From Corynebacterium kroppenstedtii DSM 44385 (lineage in GTDB: Bacteria > Actinomycetota > Actinomycetes > Mycobacteriales > Mycobacteriaceae), in the NCBI RefSeq assembly GCF_000023145.1, contig NC_012704.1, positions 992,001 through 1,056,000 of the forward strand: 64,000 bases of DNA. Reading direction: 5' to 3'. The notes beneath the pieces were generated by a model that searched no databases, was not told the DNA's origin, and worked only from the letters and a program-made list of their open reading frames with translations. How positions within the stretch are numbered: the first letter of the stretch is position 1; each line of letters starts with the position of its first letter. Shown in pieces: positions 36,936-45,050 of the stretch. The position numbers and the translations under genes were made by a program.

Positions 36936-37850
36936 CTACCCCTCGTGCTGGCGGCGCATAATGAATGCGTCCGTCCTGTAGGGCAACTCGATGGGCTGAT
37001 GCTCAGGTAGCTCGAGATGCTGGTAGAGATACCAACGGAGATTATTATCGACGTGCTCGCGAGTTTTTTCCGTGGCCCGTAACCAATAAGATCGGGTATG
37101 GGCCAAGTGGATCATGTTGTGCGCCGTAATGGCTTGGTTGAATGTGCCACGCCATTCGTCAGCAATAGTCCACGGCGGCGCGACCTGGGGGATAAAGCCG
37201 GGGCGCAAAATATCCCCAGAATGCATAATCCGCGCTAACCGATGCACCCACGGGACGCTGACATCGAGCGTGTTCCACACAAGCAGGCACATACCATCCG
37301 GAATCAGAACCCTGTCCAGCTCTCGGCATGCCTGGTCTGTATCGAGCCAATGCCACGTTTGTGCACACGTTGCCGCAGTAAGGCACGAATCGGCGAGCCC
37401 GTTTGACTCCGCACGAGATCGAATGACCGGAACATGGGGGAGACGTGCCACACACGAAGAGGTCATTTCAGCCGAAGGGTCCGATGCGAGGACGCTACCC
37501 GGAAACCGCTTGTCAAGATCTACCGTCAAAGAGCCCGGGCCTGCGCCTATATCGAGTATCCGCAGCGGGGTATCAAAATCGCGGTGATTAGTCTGGCCCA
37601 TGTGGCGCGCGAGGAGATCAACAACCTCAGCGGGGTAGCCAGGGCGCACAGACCCATAGTTCGACACCCCGCGGTGAAAGGAGTTGGCAGCTTCCACACG
37701 GTTCTCGGAGGAGGCAAAAGTAGGGCGATCACGTTGAGATCGGGTAGGAATCTGCTGGCCGGGAGAATACGCCGGCCTCGATGGTGTCATCGCGTGCGAA
37801 TCACCATCGGGAAAATGAGAAAAGCCGCGTCCATCAGGGTTTATATGCAC
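36936..37850 (-). CDS. Class I SAM-dependent methyltransferase
   Basis: Rossmann methyltransferase of the Methyltransf_11/trans-aconitate group. Motif I is LRILDIGAGPGSLTVDL with VLASDPSAEM as the acidic second strand, and ATCAQTWHWLD is motif IV, the pattern seen in small-molecule enzymes. Residues 1-55 are a hydrophilic Arg/Ser/Pro-rich lead. The GTG at 37850 has GGGGAT five bases upstream; a GTG/ATG at 37790 would shorten it by 20. 304 residues. Substrate not predictable. It is the only gene between cmk-der and tRNA-Pro, transcribed towards cmk-der. Confidence 0.85.
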   Translation of the reverse strand: MHINPDGRGFSHFPDGDSHAMTPSRPAYSPGQQIPTRSQRDRPTFASSENRVEAANSFHRGVSNYGSVRPGYPAEVVDLLARHMGQTNHRDFDTPLRILDIGAGPGSLTVDLDKRFPGSVLASDPSAEMTSSCVARLPHVPVIRSRAESNGLADSCLTAATCAQTWHWLDTDQACRELDRVLIPDGMCLLVWNTLDVSVPWVHRLARIMHSGDILRPGFIPQVAPPWTIADEWRGTFNQAITAHNMIHLAHTRSYWLRATEKTREHVDNNLRWYLYQHLELPEHQPIELPYRTDAFIMRRQHEG

Positions 37851-37889
37851 AACACATCCCCAACGGTAGCGGCCTCAATTATTATCGTG

Positions 37890-37963
<74 letters not shown>

Positions 37964-38021
37964 ATCGCCCCATCAGAGGCAACCACTGCAGCATACCGCA
38001 GCCGATTGCGACCGCAAAAAA

Positions 38022-38558
38022 CTAGGCTTGAGGTGGGGAGACAGGTGACTCAGTGACGACGATCCCGTCGGCGTCGCATGTCACATACTGGCCGGGGACA
38101 AAATCCACTCCGCCGAAGTTCACGACAATATCGCGCTCACCGTCGCCAGTTTTGCTGGATTTCCGCGGATTCGTGCCCAGAGCTTTCACACCGAAATCCA
38201 TATCCTTGATCTCCGCAGAGTCACGGATTGCGCCGTAAATAACGATCCCAGACCAACCATGATTACGCCCAAGGGCCGCGACATTATCGCCCATCAACGC
38301 AGTATGAATGCTCCCGCCACCATCGACAACAAGCACCCCACCGTCGCCGTCGGTACTCAACACAGATTTAAGAAGGGCGTTATCCTCATAACACCGCACC
38401 GTCGAAATCCGGCCGGCAAACTCACCACGGCCACCATAATTGAGAAATTGCACATCACACGAGCGCACCGACGGGCCAACAGCGTCGACAATATCGGCTG
38501 TAGGGACGATCGCCTGGGTACCCGCGCTCTCAGGGGCGGACTCACGTTTATTATGCAT
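38022..38558 (-). CDS. rraA: RraA-family protein
   Basis: Trimeric RraA fold. In E. coli RraA inhibits RNase E; many actinobacterial members are instead proposed to be class II aldolases (4-hydroxy-4-methyl-2-oxoglutarate/oxaloacetate decarboxylase). [25 protein letters not shown] at the start, [18 protein letters not shown] and the [14 protein letters not shown] stretch with the catalytic-type Arg-Asp are visible. 178 residues from ATG 38558; homologues start near PTADIVD, so the 15-residue lead is slightly long and the ribosome site is weak. A longer reading to 38828 would run into secA2's 5' region and is unlikely. Divergent from secA2 with ~185 bases between. Confidence 0.87.
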   Translation of the reverse strand: MHNKRESAPESAGTQAIVPTADIVDAVGPSVRSCDVQFLNYGGRGEFAGRISTVRCYEDNALLKSVLSTDGDGGVLVVDGGGSIHTALMGDNVAALGRNHGWSGIVIYGAIRDSAEIKDMDFGVKALGTNPRKSSKTGDGERDIVVNFGGVDFVPGQYVTCDADGIVVTESPVSPPQA

Positions 38559-38744
38559 AGCCAGCAGATTAACCTGAATCGCTCCCACCTGGTGTGACTT
38601 TGCCAAGAAAGGACTCCCCATTGCCGCCATCATCTGGACTACGCTGGGGAGCCGGCCCGGTCTCACCGGACGCGAAACATGACGCCAACCAAAAAACGCT
38701 AACGTAATCACACGTAACTTCTTCACGTAGCAAGGACGACCCCT

Positions 38745-40994
38745 ATGGCCACATGGCTTCGGAAACTCACCGGTTCCCGGCGAAAAAACACAGCTGAGAT
38801 CTCCCGCGCCACCACGCTCGGAGACCACACAGCCACACTCACCGACGCCGACCTCCGAAGAACCTTCGACACCGCGCTACGAGACAACGACACCGCCACC
38901 ATGCTCGCGACGCTACGAGAAGCCTCCACGCGAACAATCGGACTCACCCCATTCGACTGCCAACTCCGAGGAGCCCAAGAACTCCTCAAAGGCAATGTCA
39001 TACAAATGGCCACCGGCGAAGGAAAAACACTCGTCGGAGCACTCGCAGCGATCATCTACGCCCACCAAGGCCGAAAAATCCACTGCATCACCGTCAACTC
39101 CTATTTAGCAGGACGAGACGCCGACTGGATGGGACCACTCTTCAACTTCTTCGACGTCACCGTCGGCGCCATCCACGAACACATGACCGCAGACCAACGC
39201 CGCGCCACATACTCAAACGACGTCGTCTTCGGCTCCATCAACGAAATAGGATTCGACGTCCTCCGCGACCACCTCATCACACGCCGCGAAGACCAAGTAC
39301 AACCCACACCAGACGTCGCCATCGTCGACGAAGCCGACTCCGTCATGGTCGACGAAGCCCTCGTCCCCCTCGTCCTCGCCGGCAGCGCACCCGGCCACGC
39401 ACCCACCGGCCGCATCAGCGAAGTCGTCCGCAACCTCACCAAAGACGAGGACTACAGCATTGACGACGACCAACGAAACGTATTCCTCACCGACAAAGGC
39501 GCACATACCATCGAAAAACGCCTCGGCCTATCCTCCCTCTACGACGCCGAAAACATCAGCACCACACTCGTCCAAGTCAACGTCGCCCTCCACGCCAAAG
39601 AACTCCTGGTCAAAGACGTGCACTACATTGTCCGCGACGGGAAAGTCGCCCTCGTCGACAATTCAAAAGGACGCATAGCCGACCTCCAACGCTGGCCCGA
39701 CGGACTACAATCCGCCGTCGAAGCCAAAGAAGGACTCGACGTCACCGACGGCGGACGAGTACTCGACACCATCACCATCCAAGCGCTCCTCGGCCGCTAC
39801 ACCAACCTCTGCGGAATGACCGGAACCGCCACCGCCGCCTCCGAACAACTCCGCCAGTTCTACGGCCTCGGCGTCGCCGTCATCGACCCCCACGTCCCTT
39901 GCATCCGCGACGACGAAGCAGACCGAATCTTCAGCACCGCCGACGACCGACGCCGCGGCATCATCGAACACATCCAGCAACTCCAACAAGCCGGCCGCCC
40001 AGTCCTCGTCGGAACCCACAACGTCGCCGAATCCGAAGACATCCAAGACGCACTCCAAGCCATCGGAGTCGACTGCGTCGTCCTCAACGCAAAAAACCAC
40101 GAAAAAGAAGCACGCATCATCGCCGACGCCGGACTCCCCGGACGCGTCACCGTATCCACACAAATGGCCGGACGAGGAACAGACATCAAACTCGGCGGAG
40201 CACACGAACAGTACCGCGACGACGTCGTCACAGCCGGAGGCCTCGCCGTCGTCGGATTCGGACGCCACCGCAGCGCCCGACTCGACGACCAACTCCGCGG
40301 CCGCGCCGGGCGGCAAGGCGATCCGGGGTCCAGCGTCATTTTCGTTTCCCTCGAGGACGACGTTATCGCAGTCGGTGGAGCAGGTGAATCCATCAACGCA
40401 ATTCCCGATAACAATGGGCAATTGACGCAGAAAAAAGTGTATTCCTTTGTGGATCACTGTCAGCGTGTCACTGAAGGTCAAATGCTTCAGATTCACGCGA
40501 ATACGTGGAAATACAACAAGCTCATCAATGACCAACGGGTCATCATTGACGAGCGACGCAGCGATATTCTCGATTCCGACGTTGCCTTGAAGGAATTACA
40601 GCGTCGTGCCCACCGCGACTTGACCGTGCCACGTGATGTCCAAGTTCAGGCGGCCCGTGATGTTGAGCTCTTTCACCTGGACGAACATTGGGCACGGCAC
40701 CTCGAATATCTGGATGACATTCGGGAATCAATTCACCTCCGCGCACTCGCCAGAGAGAACCCGGTCGATGAATTTCACCGTATGTCGATTGCCGAGTTTA
40801 AGAATCTTGCCACCGGAGCCGTCGATGATGCGGTTGAAACGTGGAGGCATATCACGATCGATAACAATGGTGCCCATCTCGGTGAGCGCGGTCTTCGTCG
40901 CCCAAGTTCTACCTGGACTTATATGGTTAATGACAATCCTCTGTCCGGGAATAATGGATCGGTCGTAGGATCAGTTGTTAACTTATTCCGATAG
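38745..40994 (+). CDS. secA2: Accessory Sec translocase ATPase SecA2
   Basis: Motor ATPase of the accessory Sec pathway. Walker A MATGEGKT with Lys94, the PPXD domain, [12 protein letters not shown] as Walker B, LCGMTGTA and the [17 protein letters not shown]-terminal helicase motif are present; [14 protein letters not shown] (motif VI) follows. At 749 residues it is shorter than SecA1 and lacks the Cys-rich zinc tail, as expected for SecA2. In mycobacteria SecA2 is non-essential and exports a subset of proteins. ATG 38745. Codons up to ~40300 are strongly C/A-ending, then change; see findings. Neighbour pgsA2-like gene follows 113 bases downstream, as in Rv1821-Rv1822. Confidence 0.94.
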   Translation: MATWLRKLTGSRRKNTAEISRATTLGDHTATLTDADLRRTFDTALRDNDTATMLATLREASTRTIGLTPFDCQLRGAQELLKGNVIQMATGEGKTLVGALAAIIYAHQGRKIHCITVNSYLAGRDADWMGPLFNFFDVTVGAIHEHMTADQRRATYSNDVVFGSINEIGFDVLRDHLITRREDQVQPTPDVAIVDEADSVMVDEALVPLVLAGSAPGHAPTGRISEVVRNLTKDEDYSIDDDQRNVFLTDKGAHTIEKRLGLSSLYDAENISTTLVQVNVALHAKELLVKDVHYIVRDGKVALVDNSKGRIADLQRWPDGLQSAVEAKEGLDVTDGGRVLDTITIQALLGRYTNLCGMTGTATAASEQLRQFYGLGVAVIDPHVPCIRDDEADRIFSTADDRRRGIIEHIQQLQQAGRPVLVGTHNVAESEDIQDALQAIGVDCVVLNAKNHEKEARIIADAGLPGRVTVSTQMAGRGTDIKLGGAHEQYRDDVVTAGGLAVVGFGRHRSARLDDQLRGRAGRQGDPGSSVIFVSLEDDVIAVGGAGESINAIPDNNGQLTQKKVYSFVDHCQRVTEGQMLQIHANTWKYNKLINDQRVIIDERRSDILDSDVALKELQRRAHRDLTVPRDVQVQAARDVELFHLDEHWARHLEYLDDIRESIHLRALARENPVDEFHRMSIAEFKNLATGAVDDAVETWRHITIDNNGAHLGERGLRRPSSTWTYMVNDNPLSGNNGSVVGSVVNLFR

Positions 40995-40996
40995 GC

Positions 40997-41025
40997 TTGC
41001 TTTACAACCGTGGTATGTAAGGCAA
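40997..41025 (+). terminator. Hairpin after secA2
   Basis: TTGCTTTACA and TGTAAGGCAA can pair over ten bases (one G-U) around a nine-base loop immediately after the secA2 stop. No T-run follows, so termination is only possible, not established. Confidence 0.35.
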
Positions 41026-41107
41026 TATCGGATGAGCAATGGAATGCTGACAGCCGGCTGCATATAGCCACATTTAGCAATGAGTACGTAACGAGAGGAT
41101 AAGTCCG

Positions 41108-41965
41108 ATGGAGTATGACGAGCATCGTGATAACCCCGAAATCCCTCGTTATGAACAACCGGTTGGAACCAAAAAACAAGGAGCTAAGAGCGCGCGGCAG
41201 TCGCGTTTTACTCGGAGCACTCCGGTGAGCAAAGTAACCCGCGAAACTCGACTCCGAGTGGAAGCGCGGATGGACAAGATGCTTCCCACACCGGACGGGC
41301 ACACCGCCCGCGCAGTGCCCCCAGGTATGGAACCGCCGGGTATGCGGGAACAAGTGACAGTTCACCCCGCGGGATACTCCCGGATCCTGACTGTTCCCAA
41401 CATCCTGAGCATCGTGCGTATCTGCCTGGTGCCCATATACGCCTGGTTCCTCATCGGTCCGGGGGAATATGGGTGGGCACTCGCCATCGTGGCGATTTCG
41501 TCGTTCACCGACTGGCTTGATGGAAAAATTGCGAGGATCTGGGGCCTGACTACGCGGATAGGGCAATACCTCGACCCAGCCGCCGACCGATTGTTTATCC
41601 TTGTCACCCCCATTTGTTTCGCCATCGCGGGGCTGCTGAGTTGGTGGTGGGTGGCCGTTCTCTTCGCTCGCGACCTTATCCTTTTCCCGACGATGCTCAT
41701 CTATCGCAATCGCGGAATACGACCGAAGGTCATGTACCTCGGAAAAGCTGCGACTTTCGCCCTCATGTGGGCATTCCCGCTGTACTTAGCGTCGGCTGCA
41801 GCGTGGTCATTTTCACATTTCTTTACCCCCTGGGCGCGAGCTCTTTTCCTGTGGGGGACGGTTTTGTACTTGTGGACAGGGGTTTTGTATTTGTACCGAG
41901 CAGTGCTTGTATCGAGGCGATTTCCTATTACGAGGGGTCGGAATCGCCCCACGGGTTCTTCATGA
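41108..41965 (+). CDS. CDP-alcohol phosphatidyltransferase (PgsA2-like)
   Basis: Integral-membrane phospholipid synthase family. The signature D138-G139-x2-A142-R143-x8-G152-x3-D156-x3-D160 is complete (DGKIARIWGLTTRIGQYLDPAAD). About five to six hydrophobic helices lie between ~95 and 270. Before them is an unusual ~95-residue hydrophilic, charged N-terminal segment (YDEHRDNPEIPRYEQPVG...). Candidate products are phosphatidylglycerophosphate or cardiolipin; the Rv1822 homologue is called PgsA2 without firm proof. ATG 41108 preceded by GAGAGGA. A hairpin at 42050 follows. Confidence 0.87.
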   Translation: MEYDEHRDNPEIPRYEQPVGTKKQGAKSARQSRFTRSTPVSKVTRETRLRVEARMDKMLPTPDGHTARAVPPGMEPPGMREQVTVHPAGYSRILTVPNILSIVRICLVPIYAWFLIGPGEYGWALAIVAISSFTDWLDGKIARIWGLTTRIGQYLDPAADRLFILVTPICFAIAGLLSWWWVAVLFARDLILFPTMLIYRNRGIRPKVMYLGKAATFALMWAFPLYLASAAAWSFSHFFTPWARALFLWGTVLYLWTGVLYLYRAVLVSRRFPITRGRNRPTGSS

Positions 41966-42049
41966 TAAAAAGTGTCTTTGGGGGTGATGCTTACCCGCAC
42001 CGCGCGCATGCCACCATCCTATGGATTAGGCTGGGGGAGTGAATATAAC

Positions 42050-42078
42050 ATGCCCCTCGGCACTATGTGGAGGGGCAT
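42050..42078 (+). terminator. Hairpin between pgsA2-like gene and odhI
   Basis: ATGCCCCTC and GAGGGGCAT form a perfect 9-bp stem with an 11-base loop, 85 bases after the preceding stop. No T-run follows, so it is an L-shaped hairpin of the type often proposed for actinobacterial terminators. The rest of the 283-base gap shows no gene and must hold the odhI promoter. Confidence 0.5.
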
Positions 42079-42248
42079 AAACGGCTACTATGGGCGCTAA
42101 ATCTGTATAACCCAGTGGAAGCGGTTCTCAGCTAGTTTAGTGGCAGGCAACCGCTCGATCGTCTGGCTATCATCTCTATGTGAGATAGTCAGTTGCATAG
42201 GGCAGTGGCTGATATGAACCGTTGGTCGAACTTAAGGAGGCAGAATCG

Positions 42249-42680
42249 ATGAGTGACAATAGCGATTTTTCAGAATCTTCGGTGGAAACCACCTCGGTCT
42301 TCCGTGCCGATCTTTTGAAAGAAATGGAATCGGGCGCGTCCGATTCCTCAGCCCCAGGCGTTGATGGTTTACCTGAGGGCTCCGCATTGCTCGTCGTCAA
42401 ACGTGGTCCGAATGCAGGATCTCGATTCCTCCTCGACCAGCCGACGACGACAGCAGGCCGTCACCCCGATAGCGATATCTTCTTGGACGACGTCACCGTG
42501 TCTCGTCGTCACGCTGAGTTCCGCAAGAATGATGACCAATTTGAAGTCGTCGACGTTGGATCTCTGAATGGCACGTACGTCAATCGCGAGCCCAAGAACT
42601 CATCAGAGCTTTCCAATGGTGATGAAATCCAAATTGGTAAGTTCCGCCTCGTGTTCCTCAACGGTCAGAAAGATTCTTAA
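42249..42680 (+). CDS. odhI: FHA-domain regulator OdhI (GarA)
   Basis: Phospho-switch that inhibits 2-oxoglutarate dehydrogenase. The N-terminus carries ETTSVFRADLL with Thr14/Thr15, exactly the positions phosphorylated by PknG/PknA in C. glutamicum OdhI; unphosphorylated OdhI inhibits OdhA and shifts flux to glutamate. The FHA domain (about 50-140) has GRHPDSDI, VSRRHAEF and SLNGTYVN, the phosphothreonine-binding loops. 143 residues. ATG 42249 has AAGGAGG eight bases upstream, so the upstream TG start at 42222 is rejected. ftsR begins 5 bases after its stop. Confidence 0.96.
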   Translation: MSDNSDFSESSVETTSVFRADLLKEMESGASDSSAPGVDGLPEGSALLVVKRGPNAGSRFLLDQPTTTAGRHPDSDIFLDDVTVSRRHAEFRKNDDQFEVVDVGSLNGTYVNREPKNSSELSNGDEIQIGKFRLVFLNGQKDS

Positions 42681-42685
42681 GAACA

Positions 42686-43399
42686 GTGTCAGCTCTACGG
42701 AAAACGGGCCCGCTGCCTGAAGTCCGTCACGACCGCCCTTCCACGTTGTCGATCGGGGCGGTTCTTAAGCAACTTCGTCGCGAGTTTCCCGATGTCACGG
42801 TTTCTAAGCTCCGCTTTTGGGAGTCTGAGGGGCTTGTCTCCCCGGCGCGTACAGAGAAGGGTTACCGACGCTACTCGTCCGCTGATGTTCAGCGCCTACG
42901 TTATATTCTGACGACGCAGCGTGATAACTATCTGCCGCTGAAGGTTATTAAGCAGCGCCTCGATGCAATGGACGAGGGCAACGTCACCCCTGTTACGGGA
43001 TTGATTTCTGCTGAGCAGTTCAAGCAGGAAAATACGCGTTTAACCCATTCAGATGTGTGTGCTGCCGCTGAGATCGATGACACTTTCCTCACGCAGCTTG
43101 CTAAAGCGGGGTTCGTTAATGCCGACAGGTCAGGCCTCTACTGCCAAGACGATGTGTCGATCGCGCGGACAGCGAGCCAACTGGTCGGGTTCGGGCTCGA
43201 TGAGCGGCACTTAAAAACGCTGCGAGCTACGGCCCAACGGTATGCGGGGGTGATCACTCAGGTCAGCGGCCCGCTGGGCCATGCCAAGAGCAGTGATGCG
43301 AAGGCCAGATCGGAAGAGACAGCCCGCGAGCTCTCCGCATTAATCGTGAGCCTACAAGCGGCGTTTATTAAAGCTTCCCTACGCGGCGAATTCGATTAG
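42686..43399 (+). CDS. ftsR: MerR-type regulator FtsR
   Basis: DNA-binding regulator. N-terminal MerR winged helix with LSIGAVLKQLRREFPDVTVSKLRFWESEGLVSPARTEKGYRRYSS-type signature (key residues SKLRFWE...GLV...KGYRRY) and a helical C-terminal region of ~150 residues. In C. glutamicum the homologue FtsR activates ftsZ and is needed for normal division; the Rv1828 homologue sits at the same place. GTG 42686, five bases after odhI, so probably co-transcribed. 237 residues. Confidence 0.9.
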   Translation: MSALRKTGPLPEVRHDRPSTLSIGAVLKQLRREFPDVTVSKLRFWESEGLVSPARTEKGYRRYSSADVQRLRYILTTQRDNYLPLKVIKQRLDAMDEGNVTPVTGLISAEQFKQENTRLTHSDVCAAAEIDDTFLTQLAKAGFVNADRSGLYCQDDVSIARTASQLVGFGLDERHLKTLRATAQRYAGVITQVSGPLGHAKSSDAKARSEETARELSALIVSLQAAFIKASLRGEFD

Positions 43400-43463
43400 A
43401 AACTGGGTGCCGTTTACCGATTGAACCGATTGGTCGGAATGAGGATGGAGGCCACATATCATC

Positions 43464-44120
43464 ATGGTTGAACTCGAGTATTTAGGGTTGTTTCTCCTCG
43501 GCCCAGATCGCGATCCGGCAATAGTGTTTTTGTGGCCCCAGCGCCGACGCATCATGACGGTGTTTGTTGGTGCGTCCTCCGCAGCCATTCTTTCGGGTAA
43601 AGACATCGGCGTAGAGCCGCGGCGGCCGACGTCGACAAGTGTGATTGTTGACGTTCTAGAAGCGCACGATGACGCGGTAGTGAATATTTCTATCGACGCC
43701 GTCAACCATGGCACCTTCTACGCAACGATTCATTGCGAGTCAGGGAACAACTTTGATATCCGGGTCTCGGACGCTATTGATCTTGCTCTTAATGAGGACG
43801 TGACAATTTACGCCGAGGAGTCGATTGTTAAAACCTGGTCGGTTCCTGTCACGGCCGAGGTCGTTGAGCATCTCGATAGTTCGAATCAGGCTTTGTCTGG
43901 ACGACGCGAATCGAGCCTGTCGTTGCTGGCTGACATGACGGGAGACAATTCCCAGTCAGAGGGCAATGATCAAGAACATCTGTCGGAAGACTTGGGTGAT
44001 CTTGCCGTCGGCGATGCTGATTTCGAAGAACTCATGGGGCACTTGGGTATGAGCGAGAATGATCTTACCCAGGGTAGTGATGATGATCGTCGCGGTGAGA
44101 ACGGTTCTGAGGATTCGTAG
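43464..44120 (+). CDS. Bifunctional nuclease-domain protein (DUF151)
   Basis: 218 residues; residues 1-135 form the bifunctional nuclease (BFN/DUF151) domain, seen as LGLFLLGPDRDPAIVFLWPQRRRIMTVFVG, GFYATI-like HGTFYATIHCESG and FDIRVSDAIDLALNEDVTIYAEE. The family was named after a plant enzyme with RNase and DNase activity; in bacteria the role is uncertain, and structures link it to diverse proteins. The C-terminal ~70 residues are acidic and probably disordered. It follows ftsR by 64 bases, matching Rv1829 next to Rv1828. Confidence 0.87.
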   Translation: MVELEYLGLFLLGPDRDPAIVFLWPQRRRIMTVFVGASSAAILSGKDIGVEPRRPTSTSVIVDVLEAHDDAVVNISIDAVNHGTFYATIHCESGNNFDIRVSDAIDLALNEDVTIYAEESIVKTWSVPVTAEVVEHLDSSNQALSGRRESSLSLLADMTGDNSQSEGNDQEHLSEDLGDLAVGDADFEELMGHLGMSENDLTQGSDDDRRGENGSEDS

Positions 44121-44430
44121 GCACGACGTTGTCAGCACGAGATTGGCAGAGTTCAGATTGGCAGCGACCGCTGGAGTGTGAACGGGACAGTCCGTCGGCT
44201 GGATGAGCGTGAGCACAACTTGACAGTGTGACTAGTGTGAAAGTTGTTAATTACAATACAGTAAGTTAAGCATGTGATTTGATGGGCGCATGTGAAAAAT
44301 GTGCCACATGTGTTGCGTGTCGCGTTGACTCGAAAGATTATTGGCATAACCTAGACGTCAGCGAACTACATGAGTGTGAGTATTCCCGCTCTCTTGCTCA
44401 ACACGTACGACCACAGAAAGCGAGCCTGCA
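44121..44430 (+). promoter_or_regulatory. Upstream region of the second MerR gene with candidate promoters
   Basis: No gene in these ~310 bases. TTGACT at 44325-44330 and TAACCT at 44347-44352 are 16 bases apart and lie ~80 bases before the GTG; this is the best promoter candidate. TACAAT at 44252-44257 is a second -10-like element with no good -35. Repeated GTGTGAAAG/GTGTGA and CACATGTG words at 44275-44315 could bind a regulator. Confidence 0.45.
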
Positions 44431-45009
44431 GTGAAACAGGAACAGGCACCCGTCCAAGGCGCACTCTTTGACGTCATGGATTCGGACGATGAAGTCGGCT
44501 ACCGCGTTCCCATCGCTTGTCAGGTAGCGGGGATAACCTATCGACAGCTTGACTACTGGGCTCGTACAAAGCTCGTCCAGCCATCCATTCGATCCGCACA
44601 CGGTTCCGGAACTCAGAGGCTGTACTCGTTCCGCGACATCCTTGTTCTCAAGATCGTTAAAGGCCTGTTGGACACGGGCATTTCGCTGCAGAACATCCGA
44701 CGTGCTGTTGAAAAGTTGAGCAACTTGGGCGTCGATGATCTTTCCACGATTACGCTGGTTTCTGACGGAACCACGGTGTATGAATGCCGTTCCAGCGAAG
44801 AAGTTTTCGATCTCTTGACCGGCGGACAGGGCGTATTCGGAATTGGCGTTCCCGGTATCGTCAAAGAACTTGCCGGGACGATTTCAGAGTTCCCGGCGGA
44901 GAAAGTTGTCCGTGCGGGAACTGCCGACGATGGTGTTGAGGGGGCTTCTCAGCACACTGTCGCTGGGTTCGATGAACTCGCGGAACGTCGGCGTCGTAAA
45001 ACCAGTTAG
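44431..45009 (+). CDS. MerR-family regulator (Rv1830-like)
   Basis: 192 residues. MerR-type helix-turn-helix: YRVPIACQVAGITYRQLDYWARTKLVQPSIR, then GTQRLYSFRDILVLKIVKGLLDTGISLQNIRRAVEKL, the HspR-like dimerisation helix, and a C-terminal region of ~80 residues. Third regulator-type gene of the odhI-ftsR-bfn block, as Rv1830. Its targets are not known here; the M. tuberculosis homologue has been connected with cell-division/drug-tolerance control. GTG 44431 with AGAAAGCGAG upstream. Convergent with the next gene; a hairpin lies between. Confidence 0.87.
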   Translation: MKQEQAPVQGALFDVMDSDDEVGYRVPIACQVAGITYRQLDYWARTKLVQPSIRSAHGSGTQRLYSFRDILVLKIVKGLLDTGISLQNIRRAVEKLSNLGVDDLSTITLVSDGTTVYECRSSEEVFDLLTGGQGVFGIGVPGIVKELAGTISEFPAEKVVRAGTADDGVEGASQHTVAGFDELAERRRRKTS

Positions 45010-45010
45010 C

Positions 45011-45045
45011 TAGCTGGCTGGCCCACTTGGCTTTTCAGTCAGCTA
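45011..45045. terminator. Hairpin between convergent genes
   Basis: TAGCTGGCTG and CAGTCAGCTA pair over ten bases (one G-U) around a 15-base loop, exactly filling the 41-base gap between the converging MerR and VWA genes. It could serve both directions; CTTTT lies in the loop rather than after the stem. Confidence 0.4.
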
Positions 45046-45050
45046 CGTAT

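Noticed and set aside
39899..40387. 162-residue Arg/His/Pro-rich frame on the + strand inside secA2
   Set aside because: Out-of-frame reading of secA2; composition is purely a product of codon bias.
39705..40535. 276-residue antisense frame inside secA2
   Set aside because: Val/Asp/Gly-rich shadow of the biased secA2 codons, with no recognisable domain.
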